Assembly: GCA_021018995.1 (NCBI GenBank) | Contig: CM037593.1 | Span: 17,698,088-17,762,087, forward strand | Direction of reading: 5' to 3' | DNA length: 64,000 nucleotides | From: Chloranthus sessilifolius | Taxonomy: Eukaryota; Streptophyta; Magnoliopsida; Chloranthales; Chloranthaceae | Part shown: positions 1-11,637 of the stretch, one piece after another | Layout of the letters: every line of letters starts with the position of its first letter | Position numbering within the stretch: position 1 is the first letter of the stretch | Made by a program: the position numbers and the translations under genes | The notes under the pieces: generated by a model | The model's input: the letters and a program-made list of their open reading frames with translations, nothing else | What the model was told of the DNA's origin: nothing | Database searches by the model: none

Positions 1-2150
1 TGTAACATATAATTTTTGATTCATCTGACATATGATCATGACGTTTTTCACAGAGAGTACTCAAAGATATATAATCAAAATCTTTGATAAGTTGTAGAAG
101 TATAGTGATACATTTTTTAGTGTTATCTGGTGGTATATAGTCACTATTAGTGTAGTTGTAATATTGTCTACCATTTTTGTATTTTTAATGGTGTTGAGTA
201 TCGAAAATTTTTTAACTTTTTTACTAGACGTGTGGCTAGTGATTTTATAATACGATAAATGAAAAAAGTCAAAGAATGATGATGATGATTCGTGCATCGA
301 TAAGTGAGATACAAAGTGAATAACTATAAATGTGATAAAAATGTAACACTCAAGAACATATTTTGAGAATATTATTGTTTTTAATTTGGAGTTGATTTTT
401 TTATTTACCTCATAATTTGTTTGCTTCCATTGTACTGATTTATTTGAGGTAAACTATATTAAAATAACATTTTGAGCAACAAACATTAGAGTTGATATAG
501 GTAAAAGTTAGAATACCAAAATTGAGAATTGAATTTTATTATTATAATTTAATTTTTAGAGAAATTTAATGATTTTTAATTGATATCAATTTTTATAGAT
601 ATAATACGTTTAAAATTTATGGATAGTTGATGCGGTTGCGATTAAGCTGTTATTGTCGGAAACTTACTGATTTTAAGGAATGGTTAAATCAGTAAGAGCA
701 TGTAGTTGTTGGCAGTTATTACGAGTCTTAGAACTATGATGTTCATATCGAATTAGTTTTGACTGCACAGTTTTAATGGGTGTTGTCTCTCTAATATTAG
801 TTAGTTTATTTTGTTATTGATGCATCAAATATTTTATTTTTTTGCACGTGCTATTGAGTGTATATGTGATTATACTCTATCCATTCGCATGAGAATTTTA
901 TCACATATCAAAGTGGTGAGATTGTACCTCGTTATGCCTGAATTTTGCTTGGACTAGATATGATTAAGCTCCACATCGATAAGCCTTTTTTCTGTTAGAT
1001 TGGTGACGTGAGTCACAGGCAGAGAGCCAGTAAGATATCAGAAAGGCATACCCTGGGATATGAAGTTGGACAACTATTGGTACGACATATATGTGTGTTG
1101 CCTGATATCACTAAATAAAGACTTAAGTCTATTAATTATGCTAATTTTATGACCATGGATTGTCTAGTGTTGATTCGTAAGATGGAATATGCGCCATGAT
1201 TCTTCACTGGTATTGTTATTGAATTTGGATGATGGTTACGAAGCATCGAGGTAGTAGGGGTCAATAATTTTTTAAAATATGAAATAGATGGTCATCCGCT
1301 TTTCAAAGTTTGTCAACACCTTAACCCATCTTTGGGTTTCCATTGAAAACTAGGTTTGACCTTTGACCATGCATATCTCGAGGTAATAGGAAACAAGTAG
1401 TTTCCTAATATAAGTGATATGTCTCCACTCTTTTTCCTTAATGGGTTAGGAAAGAGAAGTAACTATATAAGAGGACCACCGTCCCCTCTTCCTTTAACCC
1501 TAGCACATTCCGATCTAGAGGCTAAACTTAGAGAAGATGAGAGGTAACATGGTCTCGAATTCTCTGATGGAGATCATCATTTTCATTTCAAAGGAACCCA
1601 TTCCTCACCCTCAGTGGTTCACCACGAGATCCATGAATGGAATCTTAGAGTTGAACAACTGATGCATTACAACCTTTAGATCCATGAAACTCTATTTTTC
1701 ACCAGATCCCACGGCTAAGGTGCTTTGATTACCTTTTTTAGGGAGCAATGGGCCCCACAGCATGCCTCTATCTTTCGCAGGCACCAGTACCAGTGCTCGA
1801 GTCATGTACATTGTATTGATAAAGTTGGTCATCGCTCGAAGCATGACCATTTGATCAAGATCTTGCTAAGTGCCTACTAGTGGACAATTACAATGTATGC
1901 TGTTAATTATTCAAATTAAATAAATAAAAAATGGTTTGATCAAATGGTTGGAATTCTATAATTAAATTGATCATCATGAGAGTCATATGTACAATATGTT
2001 TTACGAAAGCACAAGTGGGTAAGTCCACTCTTTAGGGTTCATTATTAAGTTGAATATCAACTCTTTAGGGTTCATTATTATTTGTCATTTAGGGTTATGG
2101 CCCCATACACCATAAAAATAAATAAATAAATAAATAAAATTTTAAAAATA
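1..2150. other. AT-rich intergenic DNA, probable decayed retroelement debris
   Basis: No coding region can be supported here. Open frames are short and AT-driven. A TATATAA box at about 1464-1470 sits before a C/T-rich stretch and could be an old LTR or gene promoter, but no coding sequence follows it. An (AATA)n microsatellite lies at about 2113-2138. The assignment to retroelement debris is inference only. Confidence 0.35.
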
Positions 2151-2189
2151 AATATTGATCTAATTAAGAGTGGTTAGTGATTTTAAAAT

Positions 2190-3480
2190 TAGGGTAATGA
2201 TCACCTGACTCGAGTCACGCATGATTCGAGCAGGCTATCACAGGGGCACAGCCCGATACCGGCTAGCACACCGTGCGAGGCCTCGATATCGCGTGCAACA
2301 AAGCCAACCTACCCAACCATCAGACTCTAATACCACACGCCTAGAGAACGGGAACTCTCATTCATGATTACCTTCTTCTGTGGCCTACCATTTCATCGTA
2401 TCGTGTCCCTTTCAACATGCATGTCAGCACCTTCGTGCCGTATTTGGCCTGCTCAAGCTTCACCTTTGTAACACACACTAGTACCTCATCTGGCAACAGT
2501 AGTGTGCAGCTCCTCATATCGTCCAATTCCAACATGGCTTGCTAACATACTGAATCAAGCCCACCATTATGTGTGTTCCTTGATAGTAACACACGCCTGC
2601 ATCCGGCCCTCAACTATCATGTACTACCGTTTCTCATGGCAACCTCACCCTGGGTGACATACGGCAACGCAACTGCAATATCCTAGGCCCACCCTTTCAG
2701 ACCTAGGAGACACTTGCGCACCCTCTTACGACGCAAGGCCCCGTGCGTGTGGAAATAGCTCTTTAGTTTCCCTCCCATATAGATGGTTCAAACACTATTT
2801 ATGGACAAATAACCCGATGACCTCAAATGTATTGGTTTGTCATACCCCCATGACACACAGACTCCTTCCGTGACACACAGTGTCATGCCCTACACCACTA
2901 CGCCCATAACTCTCTGCATCATCTTCCCACGTGACCGCATTGCAATCGTATCGTACCACCAATGAGCTCGAAGGCCCCTATGCCTTCCTGCTACTAACCA
3001 ATCAGCTCTAAGGCCCCCACGCCTTCCTACTGCTACCATGAGTATTGACCCCGTCACAGGGTGACCATCAAATCACGTCGCCATCAATGTTTGATCGCGA
3101 TCTAAACAAGTTGTAGGGGAACCCTATAGGAATGGGTGACACTTGTCCCTGGAAATTGCGCTCTAAGCTCGCCACCAATGAGCTCTAAAGTCCCTACGCT
3201 TTCCTGCTACTAACCAACCAGCTCTAAGATCCTCCACGCTTTCCTACTGCTACCCCAAGTATTGACCCCGTCACAGAGTGACCATCAAATCACATTGCCA
3301 TCAATGTTTGATTGCAATCTAAACGAGTTGTAGGGGAACCCTATTGGGATGGGTGGCACTTGTCCCCGGAAATTGCACTCTAGGCCCACTACCAACACAC
3401 ATTTAGTCAAGTCGATTAGGTTCATTATTACAAGCATTTAACTTTCGCCTAATGTCTCGGATGACTTTGAACAATCCAAG
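2190..3480. repeat. GC-richer block containing a 2 x 216-bp tandem duplication
   Basis: The base composition rises clearly above the AT-rich surroundings. Inside it, 2956-3171 and 3172-3389 are diverged direct copies with a period of 216 bp. Each copy holds the shared text AATGAGCTC, GTATTGACCCCGTCACAG and GTTGTAGGGGAACCCTAT. Shorter subrepeats of about 40 bp (AGCTCTAAGGCCCCCACGCC type) lie within each copy. No reading frame is maintained. The block may be part of an LTR or a satellite-like repeat. Confidence 0.7.
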
Positions 3481-3893
3481 TTATGAAAATAGTTATATTA
3501 AATTAAAGTGAGCCTGAAAATCACACCAATTAAATAATTTAAACCATTTAATTATGTATTATAAATTTTTTTGTGTTTGAAATGAATCCTCTAATTGGTG
3601 TGATTTCATAATTTTTTATTATGTTTGAAATGAAGCCAGGGCTTCCAGGTAGATGGTCCCAGGATAATTTGTTCAAAGGCCATCATAGGAGTCCCGACCA
3701 CTTTTATATAACTTGATGACTTTAGATATTTTAATTAAACCAATCAAATTTAATATAATTATATATTCAAAAGCAGTGGATGCTTCAATGTTGAATCTCC
3801 TTGCTAAATATTTAGTTGCACGAGTTGGACAGTTGACACGATAAATAATGTGGTTCAAGGCCCTTAAATGGAGGAAGAAAGAAAAGGAAAAGA

Positions 3894-4063
3894 ATCGGAT
3901 TTCAAATTCAGCCACATCTGTACCCTTGGAAATAGGAGAATTTTGACTGCAGTCATCATATAAAAAGTTAAAACATTAAAAGTCAAGATTTCCTATTTCC
4001 AAGTACTGTAGATAGGGCTGAACTCGAAATCCCATTTACCATAGTTGGAATTGACCATTTCCC
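3894..4063. mobile_element. Hairpin MITE, family H1 copy 1 (left end truncated)
   Basis: The arms CGGATTTCAAATTCAGCCAC and its inverse GAACTCGAAATCCCAT flank a short centre. The same family recurs at 30484-30736 and 47779-47981. The right end GACCATTTCCC matches the GACCATTGCCC end of the other copies; the left terminal sequence is missing. A short imperfect tandem duplication of about 50 bp (AGTTGGAATTGACCATTTCC) follows at 4042-4120. Confidence 0.7.
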
Positions 4064-4192
4064 TAATAATTGCTGACCTTTCACCGTAGTTGGAGTTGAT
4101 CATTTCCCTAATAATTGACCTTTCAATAATCTTAGTCTTCTCATACTCATAACAATGTGTTGCGTGGTTCGTTTTCAACATAGTTATCATCA

Positions 4193-4454
4193 AGGGTACT
4201 TTAGAAATACAATCTTCAAAAACAAACGATTTAGCAAAAAAATTCAGAACCTAAACGCCTTAAAAAATAATGCTTGCACAGTTATTTGAAATTTTGGGAT
4301 TCGTGAAAACATTATTTTTTTATTGAGAATTTGAGATCTCACACACCTTAGAACTTCAAAAAATTGTGAAAGCATTATTGTTTTAAAACGTTCAAGTTTT
4401 AAGTTTTTTGCTAAAACATTTGTTTTTTGAAGATTGTTTTTCTAATTTTCCCTA
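4193..4454. mobile_element. Hairpin MITE with about 85-bp inverted arms
   Basis: The left arm beginning AGGGTACTTTAGAAATACAA is the imperfect reverse complement of the right arm ending in TTTTTCTAATTTTCCCT. Both arms contain ACAATCTTCAAAAA and TTTAGCAAAAAA. No coding capacity. I could not settle a target-site duplication, so the superfamily is open. Confidence 0.7.
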
Positions 4455-4778
4455 TTATCAAAGCATAACTTCGAATTGTGAAAAATTCCTCAAAGGAGTA
4501 GAAGAGAAAAAAGTAAATAAATAATATGATTAAAAGGTCACGAACTAAATGAAAATTTTACGAAATTTTAACAAAGCATATGAATTTTTTTTTAAATTGG
4601 TGAATAATTCATGAATGAATGATTAATTTAGTAAACAAAAAAATTACAAGTTATTTGCGATCATAGTGACAAATTTCGTTTTTGAGAATTTTTTGGTGGA
4701 AATCCTTTCGGTACATTTCAGATTAATTTCGATACCTTGCGGAAAAATTTCGAAAAAGTTTCAGTGATTAAAAATGTA

Positions 4779-4781
<3 letters not shown>

Positions 4782-4831
<50 letters not shown>
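4782..4831. repeat. (TA)n microsatellite
   Basis: Uninterrupted TA dinucleotides inside an AT-rich sequence with scattered TTTCG/CGAAA palindromes, similar in style to the repeats at 18-21 kb. Confidence 0.95.
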
Positions 4832-4835
<4 letters not shown>

Positions 4836-5214
4836 TTTTTAATTTTTTAAATATTTAAAAAAAAAATTACCGAAATTTACCAAAAAATACCGAAAACCAA
4901 AATTTTCGATTGATGACTTTGATCCCATATCGTGAAATTTCATGAAATTATGCTGAAATTCGGCAAAATTTGTCACTATGTTTGCAATCTGACTTTTCAA
5001 GAAATTTCCAATTTTGGTGAGTATGTTATTAATAGTTGTCTTTGGTTGTTTTGGATAGTCTAACAACCGTTGATATTTGTAAAAAATTATTTTTTTTATA
5101 AATTGTTATAAATTTGTCTTTACTTCGCCGTGGTGAATGAGTCCATTGTAACGAAAAAAAAGCTAATATTTTATAATACATTTGGGCCGGTAAGTTTGAC
5201 AATAGTAGAGTGTA

Positions 5215-5520
5215 AATTTGGTAAACTGAACCGAACCGAACTTGAAATTTTGGGTTGGTTCCTGCTCTACCGAACCCAAACCAAAATGTTTTGGTCAACC
5301 GAACTTCCCACCCCTCCTAAACCGAAACCGATACGATCCGTTTTTCAGCTTTGGTCTGTTCGGTTTATCTTCATATTTTTTTAAAAAAATTTCTTTTTTT
5401 CGATTTTGTTAATTTTTTGGTTTTCTTCAGTTTTTGGTTGGTTTCCTTATCCTACGTGACCAATTTTTTATTTTCAGTCACCATAACCGAACTAGGCGCG
5501 GCTCTTTTCGGTGTCGATTT
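5215..5520. repeat. ACCGAA-rich degenerate repeat
   Basis: Repeated ACCGAA and its complement TTCGGT occur at irregular spacing (for example AACTGAACCGAACCGAAC). This is low-complexity dispersed DNA, not a gene; open frames across it are by-products of the repeat. Beyond it, 5521-5833 holds nothing I recognise apart from a TATATAA at about 5612. Confidence 0.6.
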
Positions 5521-6147
5521 TTGAGCTTCGATCATGGTGGTTCAGGCACAAGTGAGATGCCTCAAATGAAATATCTTTGGATTCGAAGATGGATGCCATA
5601 AGACGGATAGACTATATAAGTGGGCGAGACAAGTCTATGTAGGCTAAAAATCACACCCCTCTCGTCTGATATGAACTGTCTCGGTTCAAACTGGTCGAGA
5701 GGAGATCCGATGTCTGAAACCGAGATTTAAACCCGCTAGCTAATACACTCAAAATGACATTGATTAGGAATCTTCTATTTCTTCAATGATACTTATCGAA
5801 AAAAAGATTAAATAATCACAATCATAAGATAAAGGGAAATTTACCGGATGGACCCTGTTAGATACACCTTTTTCGTCAGAGACCCTATATTTTTACCTTT
5901 ACCCAAACTGACCAACTTTTAGCCGAGCCATTTCAGCTAGCATAAAAAGTCAGAAATATCCCTTTTTACACTTTCTTTCCATCTACATAGTTTAAAATTT
6001 TAAATATTTACACTTTCTTATATTAACGCGATGTGAAACTGGATCTATGCCGTCTGATTTGAAGGCTACAATATAAAATTGATGGTGCCAAAGATAGACA
6101 CCAAAAAAGGCGATATCGCCTCTTTAATTTTTTTATTTTTTTTTAAA

Positions 6148-6342
6148 CAGTCGATGCCAACTATTTAAATAGTCGATGTCAACTCTTAAAACAGTCGATA
6201 CCGATTGCTTAAAGAGGCGACATCGACTGTTTACACAATCGTCATCGACTGCTTAGATAGTCGATCCCGACTGTTTAGAGAGTCGCCATCGACTGCAAAA
6301 AAAAAATTCGTCGATGGTGATTGTTTAAACAGTCCCCATCTA
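6148..6342. repeat. Palindrome array, AGTCG-N4-CGACT type, left arm
   Basis: Units such as CAATCGTCATCGACTG and AGTCGCCATCGACTG are separated by short TTTA-like linkers. Most are imperfect dyads with 5-6-bp arms around four central bases. The array is mirrored at 6785-6945 in the other arm. Confidence 0.8.
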
Positions 6343-6370
6343 CTATATATATATATATATATATATATAT

Positions 6371-6730
6371 CAGTTAGGTCCTCTAATGACCGTCCTCCAA
6401 GATACATATGGAGTTCCACGTGGCATTAAAAACACTGTTTGGGTACCACGTTGAGTACAAGTGGACGGTATAGATCAATATTAAAAAAAAATTTGAATTT
6501 TTTTTTTAAAATCCACAAGTCAAAGTTTGACTGGTTTCATTGGTCCACATTTCACGGTTCAAAAAACACACGGTGGAGATGAGTTTTCAAATTTTTTTTT
6601 TTCAAAGATGATCTAAGCAATGCACCCAAGCTTCACGTGACATCGAAACAATATGTTGGCTGCCACGTGGAGCTCCACATGGAAGCTTGGAGGACAGTGA
6701 CCGTCCTCCCATGAAGGACGGAGACCTTTT

Positions 6731-6733
<3 letters not shown>
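6371..6733. mobile_element. Hairpin MITE inserted in (TA)n
   Basis: The left arm AGGTCCTCTAATGACCGTCC and GAGTTCCACGTGGC is inverted at the right as GCCACGTGGAGCTCCACATG and GGACGGTCACTG (complement). Both sides abut (TA)n tracts, which fits insertion at a TA site (Tc1/mariner-like), although a TA tract also makes the duplication impossible to prove. No coding capacity. Confidence 0.7.
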
Positions 6734-6784
<51 letters not shown>

Positions 6785-6785
<1 letters not shown>

Positions 6786-6945
6786 CAGTCGATGGCGACT
6801 ATCTAAACAGTCGGGATCGACTGTCTAAGCAATTGATGGTGATTGTTTAAACAGTCGATGTTGCTTCTTTAAGCAGTCAGTACCGACTGTTTTAAGAGTC
6901 GCCAATCAACTGATTAAAGAGTCGGCATCGACTTTAAAAAAAAAA
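6785..6945. repeat. Palindrome array, AGTCG-N4-CGACT type, right arm
   Basis: Inverted partner of the array at 6148-6342. Units such as CAGTCGATGGCGACT and CAGTCGGGATCGACTG recur about every 22-25 bp. Confidence 0.8.
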
Positions 6946-7859
6946 AAAATTAAGAGGCGATATCGCCTTTTTTCATGTCTATCTTTGGCACCATCGATTT
7001 TATATTGGGGCTTTCAAATCAGACATCATAGATCAAGTTTCACATCGCGTGAATATAAAAAAGTGCAAATATTTAAAATTTTAAATTATGTAGAACGAAA
7101 AAAAGTTTAAGAAGGGGTATTTTTGACTTTTTGTACTGGCTGAAAATGGCTCGGCTAAAAGCTAGTCAGTTTGGGTAAAGGTGAAAATATAGCGATGACA
7201 CTTTAAATTAGAAGCAAGGACAAATCATGTTAAAGCGATAACGCCTCGAGTTAGAAGCGTTGACGCGTCTTATTGAAGCAAGCTGAGTATTAAGACTAGC
7301 TAAGACACTGCCGCTTCAAACTGTCAGTGATAGAGGCTAGCTACAATAAATAATGTATATCCTGAGGACGTTCATTTTTCAATTAAGAGGTTATGACTCT
7401 TCATTAACTGGTTTAAGGTTTAGAGGAAGGGGAGTTTTACAAATGGCTACGGTTAACAGAGATGGCTCCCTCTTTCAAACTTCTCGGGATTCATAATAAA
7501 CAAAACCCCGCTTACGTCAAGCGACCTTGCCATCAACTGAAGCGTTGACGCTTCAATTATAAGCAATGACGCTTTAAAGTAGAAGTGATGACGCTTAAAA
7601 TTAGATGTGAAGACGCTTCCTATTGAAAGCGATAACGTTTCTAATTAGAGCTAGTGCCACGACCTAGAGGAATTATTATTACCAACATGATTATTAGGGC
7701 TACCAGCACATTAGAAGCAGAGATTATATTAATTTAAATGACAAAAGAAGATTTGTATTTATATATTCATATATAAAAAAAAGTACAACAAACTGTACAT
7801 TATAAAGAAAAGAAAACATAAGAAAGAGGGAGGAGAGACATCTGCAGAGTCACCTGAGA

Positions 7860-8100
7860 AGCCATCATTTAGGGGTAGACGGCTCCCCCTTCGGACTGCA
7901 TCGTACTTTGCACAACCGCCCCTCAAACTTGGCAGAAATGTCTTCAATTGTGGCTATATCCCCTTCAATCTCGTCCTTCACCCTTTGAAAGTGCACCTTT
8001 GTCTATGCCAAAAGCGCGAGCTCTTGTTCCAGAATATTCGCCTTCAAGCATTCAATAATACGATCGAGGGATCGTTTTTAACACATGATTTGTTGTTATA
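7860..8100 (-). pseudogene. Small coiled-coil-like protein, copy 1 (broken)
   Basis: Read on the minus strand, the sequence encodes a charged helix-prone stretch followed by a conserved tail CAKYDAVRRGSRLPL. The second copy at 10425-10695 has the equivalent CSNYDTVQRGSRLPL, which shows that this reading frame was once a protein. An in-frame stop and a frameshift separate the helix region from the tail. I do not recognise the family. It sits upstream of, and divergent from, the plus-strand ORF at 8787, and the same arrangement seems to recur in the second copy. Confidence 0.45.
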
Positions 8101-8786
8101 ATACGATAAACGAAGTGTGGACACTTTACAAAAGAGACGTCGCGCTCGGCACTCCTTAGCGGCATGATTATTAGGATATGTACATATGAAGCGACAAGAT
8201 TAAGGTATTTTTATATTTTCTGAGAAATAAGTCATTTTTATTGGGATACGAACAGTCACTGGAATAATTTATGTTGAATAAGACCGGGCGAAAATATAAC
8301 ACAATCCACCATTTGAAGCTCCTCGGGAATCATTTTTATTGGGATACAAACAACCGTTGTAATAAATTATGTTGGAAAAAATTGCGCAAAAAGGCAATAC
8401 AGTACACAATATCAAAGTCTTGTCAAATAGTAACAAAGAAACGTTGCTTACGTCAAGAAGCATCCCCGCCTGTAATTGAAGAGATGACGCTTCAAATTAG
8501 AGGCAATGATGCTTCAAATTAGAAGAGATGGCGCCTCTACAATTGGCTTACTGAAGCACTGACGCTTTGAAGAACCAGCGCCATAGGTAACTTCAAACAG
8601 CGGCATGCTTCTTATCGTAATTCGAAAGAACTTCAAGGAATACACTACCTGCTAGTGACCCTCAATATTTATTTTGAAGTTACATTTCAAATCATAGCCT
8701 TTTCCCTATAAAGTCACGTCCCGGACAAACCCTTCCCATTCCAAACCCATCGTCTTTCTCCGACTCCTAATCCTAACTCTAATCCC

Positions 8787-9350
8787 ATGGCAAAAGAACT
8801 AGACTATGACGAGCTAAGCAAAAGGCTTGATCGAATCCCTGAAATGCAAAAGGTCAAACTTCTGGCTGCAATAAAGAGATTAGAAAAGCTGAAGGGCCAG
8901 CGACCCATTCTAGACGCTAAATCGTCTACCAAGACCCCCCGTTGCCATAAACTTCGTCCCAAAACAACCCTTTTTTTAACTTCTCACCTTCCCCACTCTT
9001 CACAATCTCACCGTCAAATTCCCACCTCAGTGCGAGTTCCTCTACGAGGATGGTGGGTGGGGAATTGGATCCAAGAGCGAGCTATCTCCCTTAGCGGAGC
9101 AAAAAATATGAAGAGTCCGAGACCGATCTCCATTGCAAACTCCCCTTCCTCACTCCTCCTCCCTTCATTCACTTGCCTGATTCCATCATTCACTTCTCCT
9201 TCTTTCGCCTCTCCCTACGCTCCCTTCTCCTTCATGACTGTCTCTCCATTCATTCCCTTCCACTTGATGACTTCCTCTCCCTTCATTCACTTCTCCTTCA
9301 GCCTTCGTCTCAGCCCTTTCGTCTCAATTGTCTCGGCGTATCTTTTGTAG
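8787..9350 (+). CDS. Hypothetical protein with basic helical N-terminus (187 aa), inside FAR1-type MULE region
   Basis: The start is supported by context: a CCTATAAAG TATA-like box at about 8705, a C-rich leader and CCCATGGC around the ATG. Residues 1-45 are charged and helix-like (KRLDRIPEMQKVKLLAAIKR); the rest is Ser/Pro/Leu-rich and may be past a missed splice site. No known domain is visible. The downstream part (9340-9420) has a diverged relative at 14325-14405, with shared CAATGTAATCTTTGCTC / CAGTGTCATCTTTGCTC text. It could be an accessory gene of the MULE or a captured host fragment. Expression is unproven and the 3' part may not be coding. Confidence 0.4.
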   Translation: MAKELDYDELSKRLDRIPEMQKVKLLAAIKRLEKLKGQRPILDAKSSTKTPRCHKLRPKTTLFLTSHLPHSSQSHRQIPTSVRVPLRGWWVGNWIQERAISLSGAKNMKSPRPISIANSPSSLLLPSFTCLIPSFTSPSFASPYAPFSFMTVSPFIPFHLMTSSPFIHFSFSLRLSPFVSIVSAYLL

Positions 9351-10424
9351 TATTTTGTCGACAATGTAATCTTTGCTCCTACAGATTCTTGCGATCACCT
9401 CATTAATAGCTGAATGAGGGAGTCATCTCTCTTCACAGAGCAAAAAATGAAAAAGACTCCGACACAGATCTCCATCACAAACTTTACCACTTGAGGGATA
9501 TTGTAATACATGAAGAAGCTCTTGGGAATGTCATTAAATTTCTAACGAACGTTTGCTTCTGTGAATCGCTCCGCCCGAGTTTAGAAGTGAAGATAACTAT
9601 TATTTCCAAAATCTTTGCTCTCTGTAGCAAAAACTTCAAAAGCTCGAGCTCATCTTCAAAGCCTCCAAAGTCTCTAATCTCAACTTTCTTTTGGTGGTCC
9701 AACGGATTTATCTTTAATGTAATCAGTTTATTAGTTAATCTCTGTAAATATTTCTTTCAATATTAATAGAAAATTTCTTTTTGTATATTATTTTCTTTTA
9801 TGTATTAATTTCTTATTCTCGGTGCACTTGGCACTATGATAAATTTTGGGGTATCTCGTGATTTGTTTTTGTTATGAATAATATAAACGTAGCTCCATAT
9901 TCAATGAAGCGACAATGCCTTGAATATTAGCCCCGATGATGCTTCAATTAATAAGTGTTGGCGTGTCAATTTAAAAGCGATGATAGTTCTACTTAGGAGC
10001 GTTAATGCTTCAATTTAGCAACATAAACATCTTATTCGAGCATTGACGCTTGTAATAATAAGCCCCATGATTAAAATCAAACATCGAGGCGCTTCTTATC
10101 GTAATTTGAGAGGAGTTCGTGAAATAGCTAGGCCCAATGCAATAAATATGAAGCGTCATCGATTTACGAAATGCCTTTAGTGACAGTGCGTGCACCATGA
10201 TGACTACAGCTTTCTGAGGCATTGCCACTCCTAACAACTAGCGAAATACGCGAAAATACAACACAATTCACAATTACATTTAAATGAAAAGCTGTGAGAT
10301 TGAATTTATATAAACGAAAGATATTTATTCTTATAAAGTACAACTTATGAAATTACATCGTAGAAGAAAGAAGAAAGCCTAAGAAAAATCTAGAAAGGCA
10401 CACAGACATCAGCAGAGCACAGTC

Positions 10425-10695
10425 GCCTCAGACATCAAGAGGGTGGAGAGGTAGACGACTCCCCCTTTGAACTGTATCGTAATTCGAGCACCCGCTCTCC
10501 AATATGGGAGACATAGCTTCAATCGCAGCCAGCCCTGCTTCAATACCATCCATCAACTTTTGCAGCCACCTCTTCATATTGGCCGGAAGCGCGAGATGTA
10601 GCTCAATATCCTCGGTCTTCTCCCTTTCAAGGGCGATTAAGAAAAAGAAACGCTTCGCTAATCTTGGACAACAAGTTGGGTTCTTCCGCCATGGT
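10425..10695 (-). pseudogene. Small coiled-coil-like protein, copy 2 (frameshifted)
   Basis: On the minus strand a start in good context at about 10692 (ACCATGGCGGAAGAACC) opens MAEEPNLLSKISEAFLFLN. A frameshift follows, then a second frame continues with MKRWLQKLMDGIEAGLAAIE and the tail CSNYDTVQRGSRLPL. The tail and the preceding helix are homologous to copy 1 at 7860-8100. Function unknown. Conservation of this tail between two diverged copies is the main evidence that the frame was real. Confidence 0.5.
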
Positions 10696-11325
10696 AATGG
10701 GAGTTTGGTTTAGGGACGAAAGGCAACAGACAGGATATGGAGTGAAGATTAAACTAACTGAAGGCTAAAAGGCATTTTTATTGGGCCCCAAAAAGCCGCT
10801 ACAATAAATAATATTTGAAAAGACAACAAACTCCACAATTTCAAACTCCTCAAAATTTATAATAAACGAAACGCCGCTTAAATTTAATCGCTGACACTTC
10901 AATTTAGAAGCGATAATGCTTCAATTCATTAGCGCTAACACTTCACTTTAGAAGCGTTGACGCTTCAATTTAGATGCGCTGGCGCAATAAGCCCCATGGG
11001 TAACATTAAACATTTGCGTGCTTCTTATTGTAATTCGAGAGGAGTTTATGAAATACGCACGACCGATGTAATAAATAAGAAGCGCAGAGATTTATGAAAT
11101 CCCTCTGTGGCGGTAGTACACCATAATGACTACAATAGTCTATTTAATAAAATTACATGACAAATTGTTATTTAAAGGGTATCAAAGCGCCCAAATTTTT
11201 TCATCTTCTGTTACTCCTTCGATCAAAAATTTCATCTTCCTCAGCCCAGACTGAAATGTGTCATAACAGTTTTAGAAAGACTCACCGGCTAGCGCACAAG
11301 CGTTTTTATCAGTTCTTACGATGGT

Positions 11326-11637
11326 TTGGTTATTGACATCCTCGACGACAACGAGTTGGTTGTCGTCCCTGACAACGAGCATGTGGTCTCCCCTCCCCCT
11401 GAAGAAGTTATCGTCATTCCGGATGATGACAACCTTCACGTTCTGCTGTCGGTTGTGGAAGACCCAGAGCCCCTTCTTTTCCCGGCTCTGAAGCCGGTGC
11501 TTCTTCTCTCGGCTCCGCAGTCGGTTCTTCTTCCACCTCCACCCTAGTCACAACCACCACCACCATCTCTAACTCAACTTCCCCATTTTCCACCGCCAGC
11601 ATAACAAACTCCCCACATCCGCCTATGCCACCATTTC
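11326..11637 (+). pseudogene. Acidic/proline-rich ORF interrupted by a solo LTR
   Basis: An ATG at 11326 opens a valine/aspartate/proline-rich frame (MVIDILDDNELVVVPDNE, then PPPEEVIVIPDDD). It stops at 11547, and C-rich coding-like sequence continues until the LTR begins. The same C/T-rich text resumes after the LTR at 14044 and ends in the segment (14325-14405) related to 9340-9420. I read this as copy 2 of the plus-strand gene at 8787, broken by the LTR. No known domain. Low-complexity composition limits confidence. Confidence 0.4.

Larger units (their letters stand above)
5834..7191. mobile_element. Fold-back MULE, non-autonomous relative of the 37.6-kb element
   Basis: The left end GGGAAATTTACCGGATGGAC and following CAGAGACCCTAT match the terminal repeats of the elements at 27026 and 37612. 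Arms of roughly 400-500 bp (5834-6342 and 6785-7191) are inverted copies, sharing GGCGATATCGCCT and the TTGGCACCATCGATTTTAT region. The inner part of each arm is a palindrome array. The right terminal 50-60 bp are missing, so the element is truncated where the next repeat begins. A hairpin MITE at 6371-6733 sits in the centre. No coding capacity. Assignment to Mutator rests on the relatives, which carry perfect 9-bp target duplications. Confidence 0.8.

Noticed and set aside
61-297. 78-aa minus-strand ORF at the window start
   Set aside because: AT-rich, no domain, no homologous copy in the window, no promoter context.
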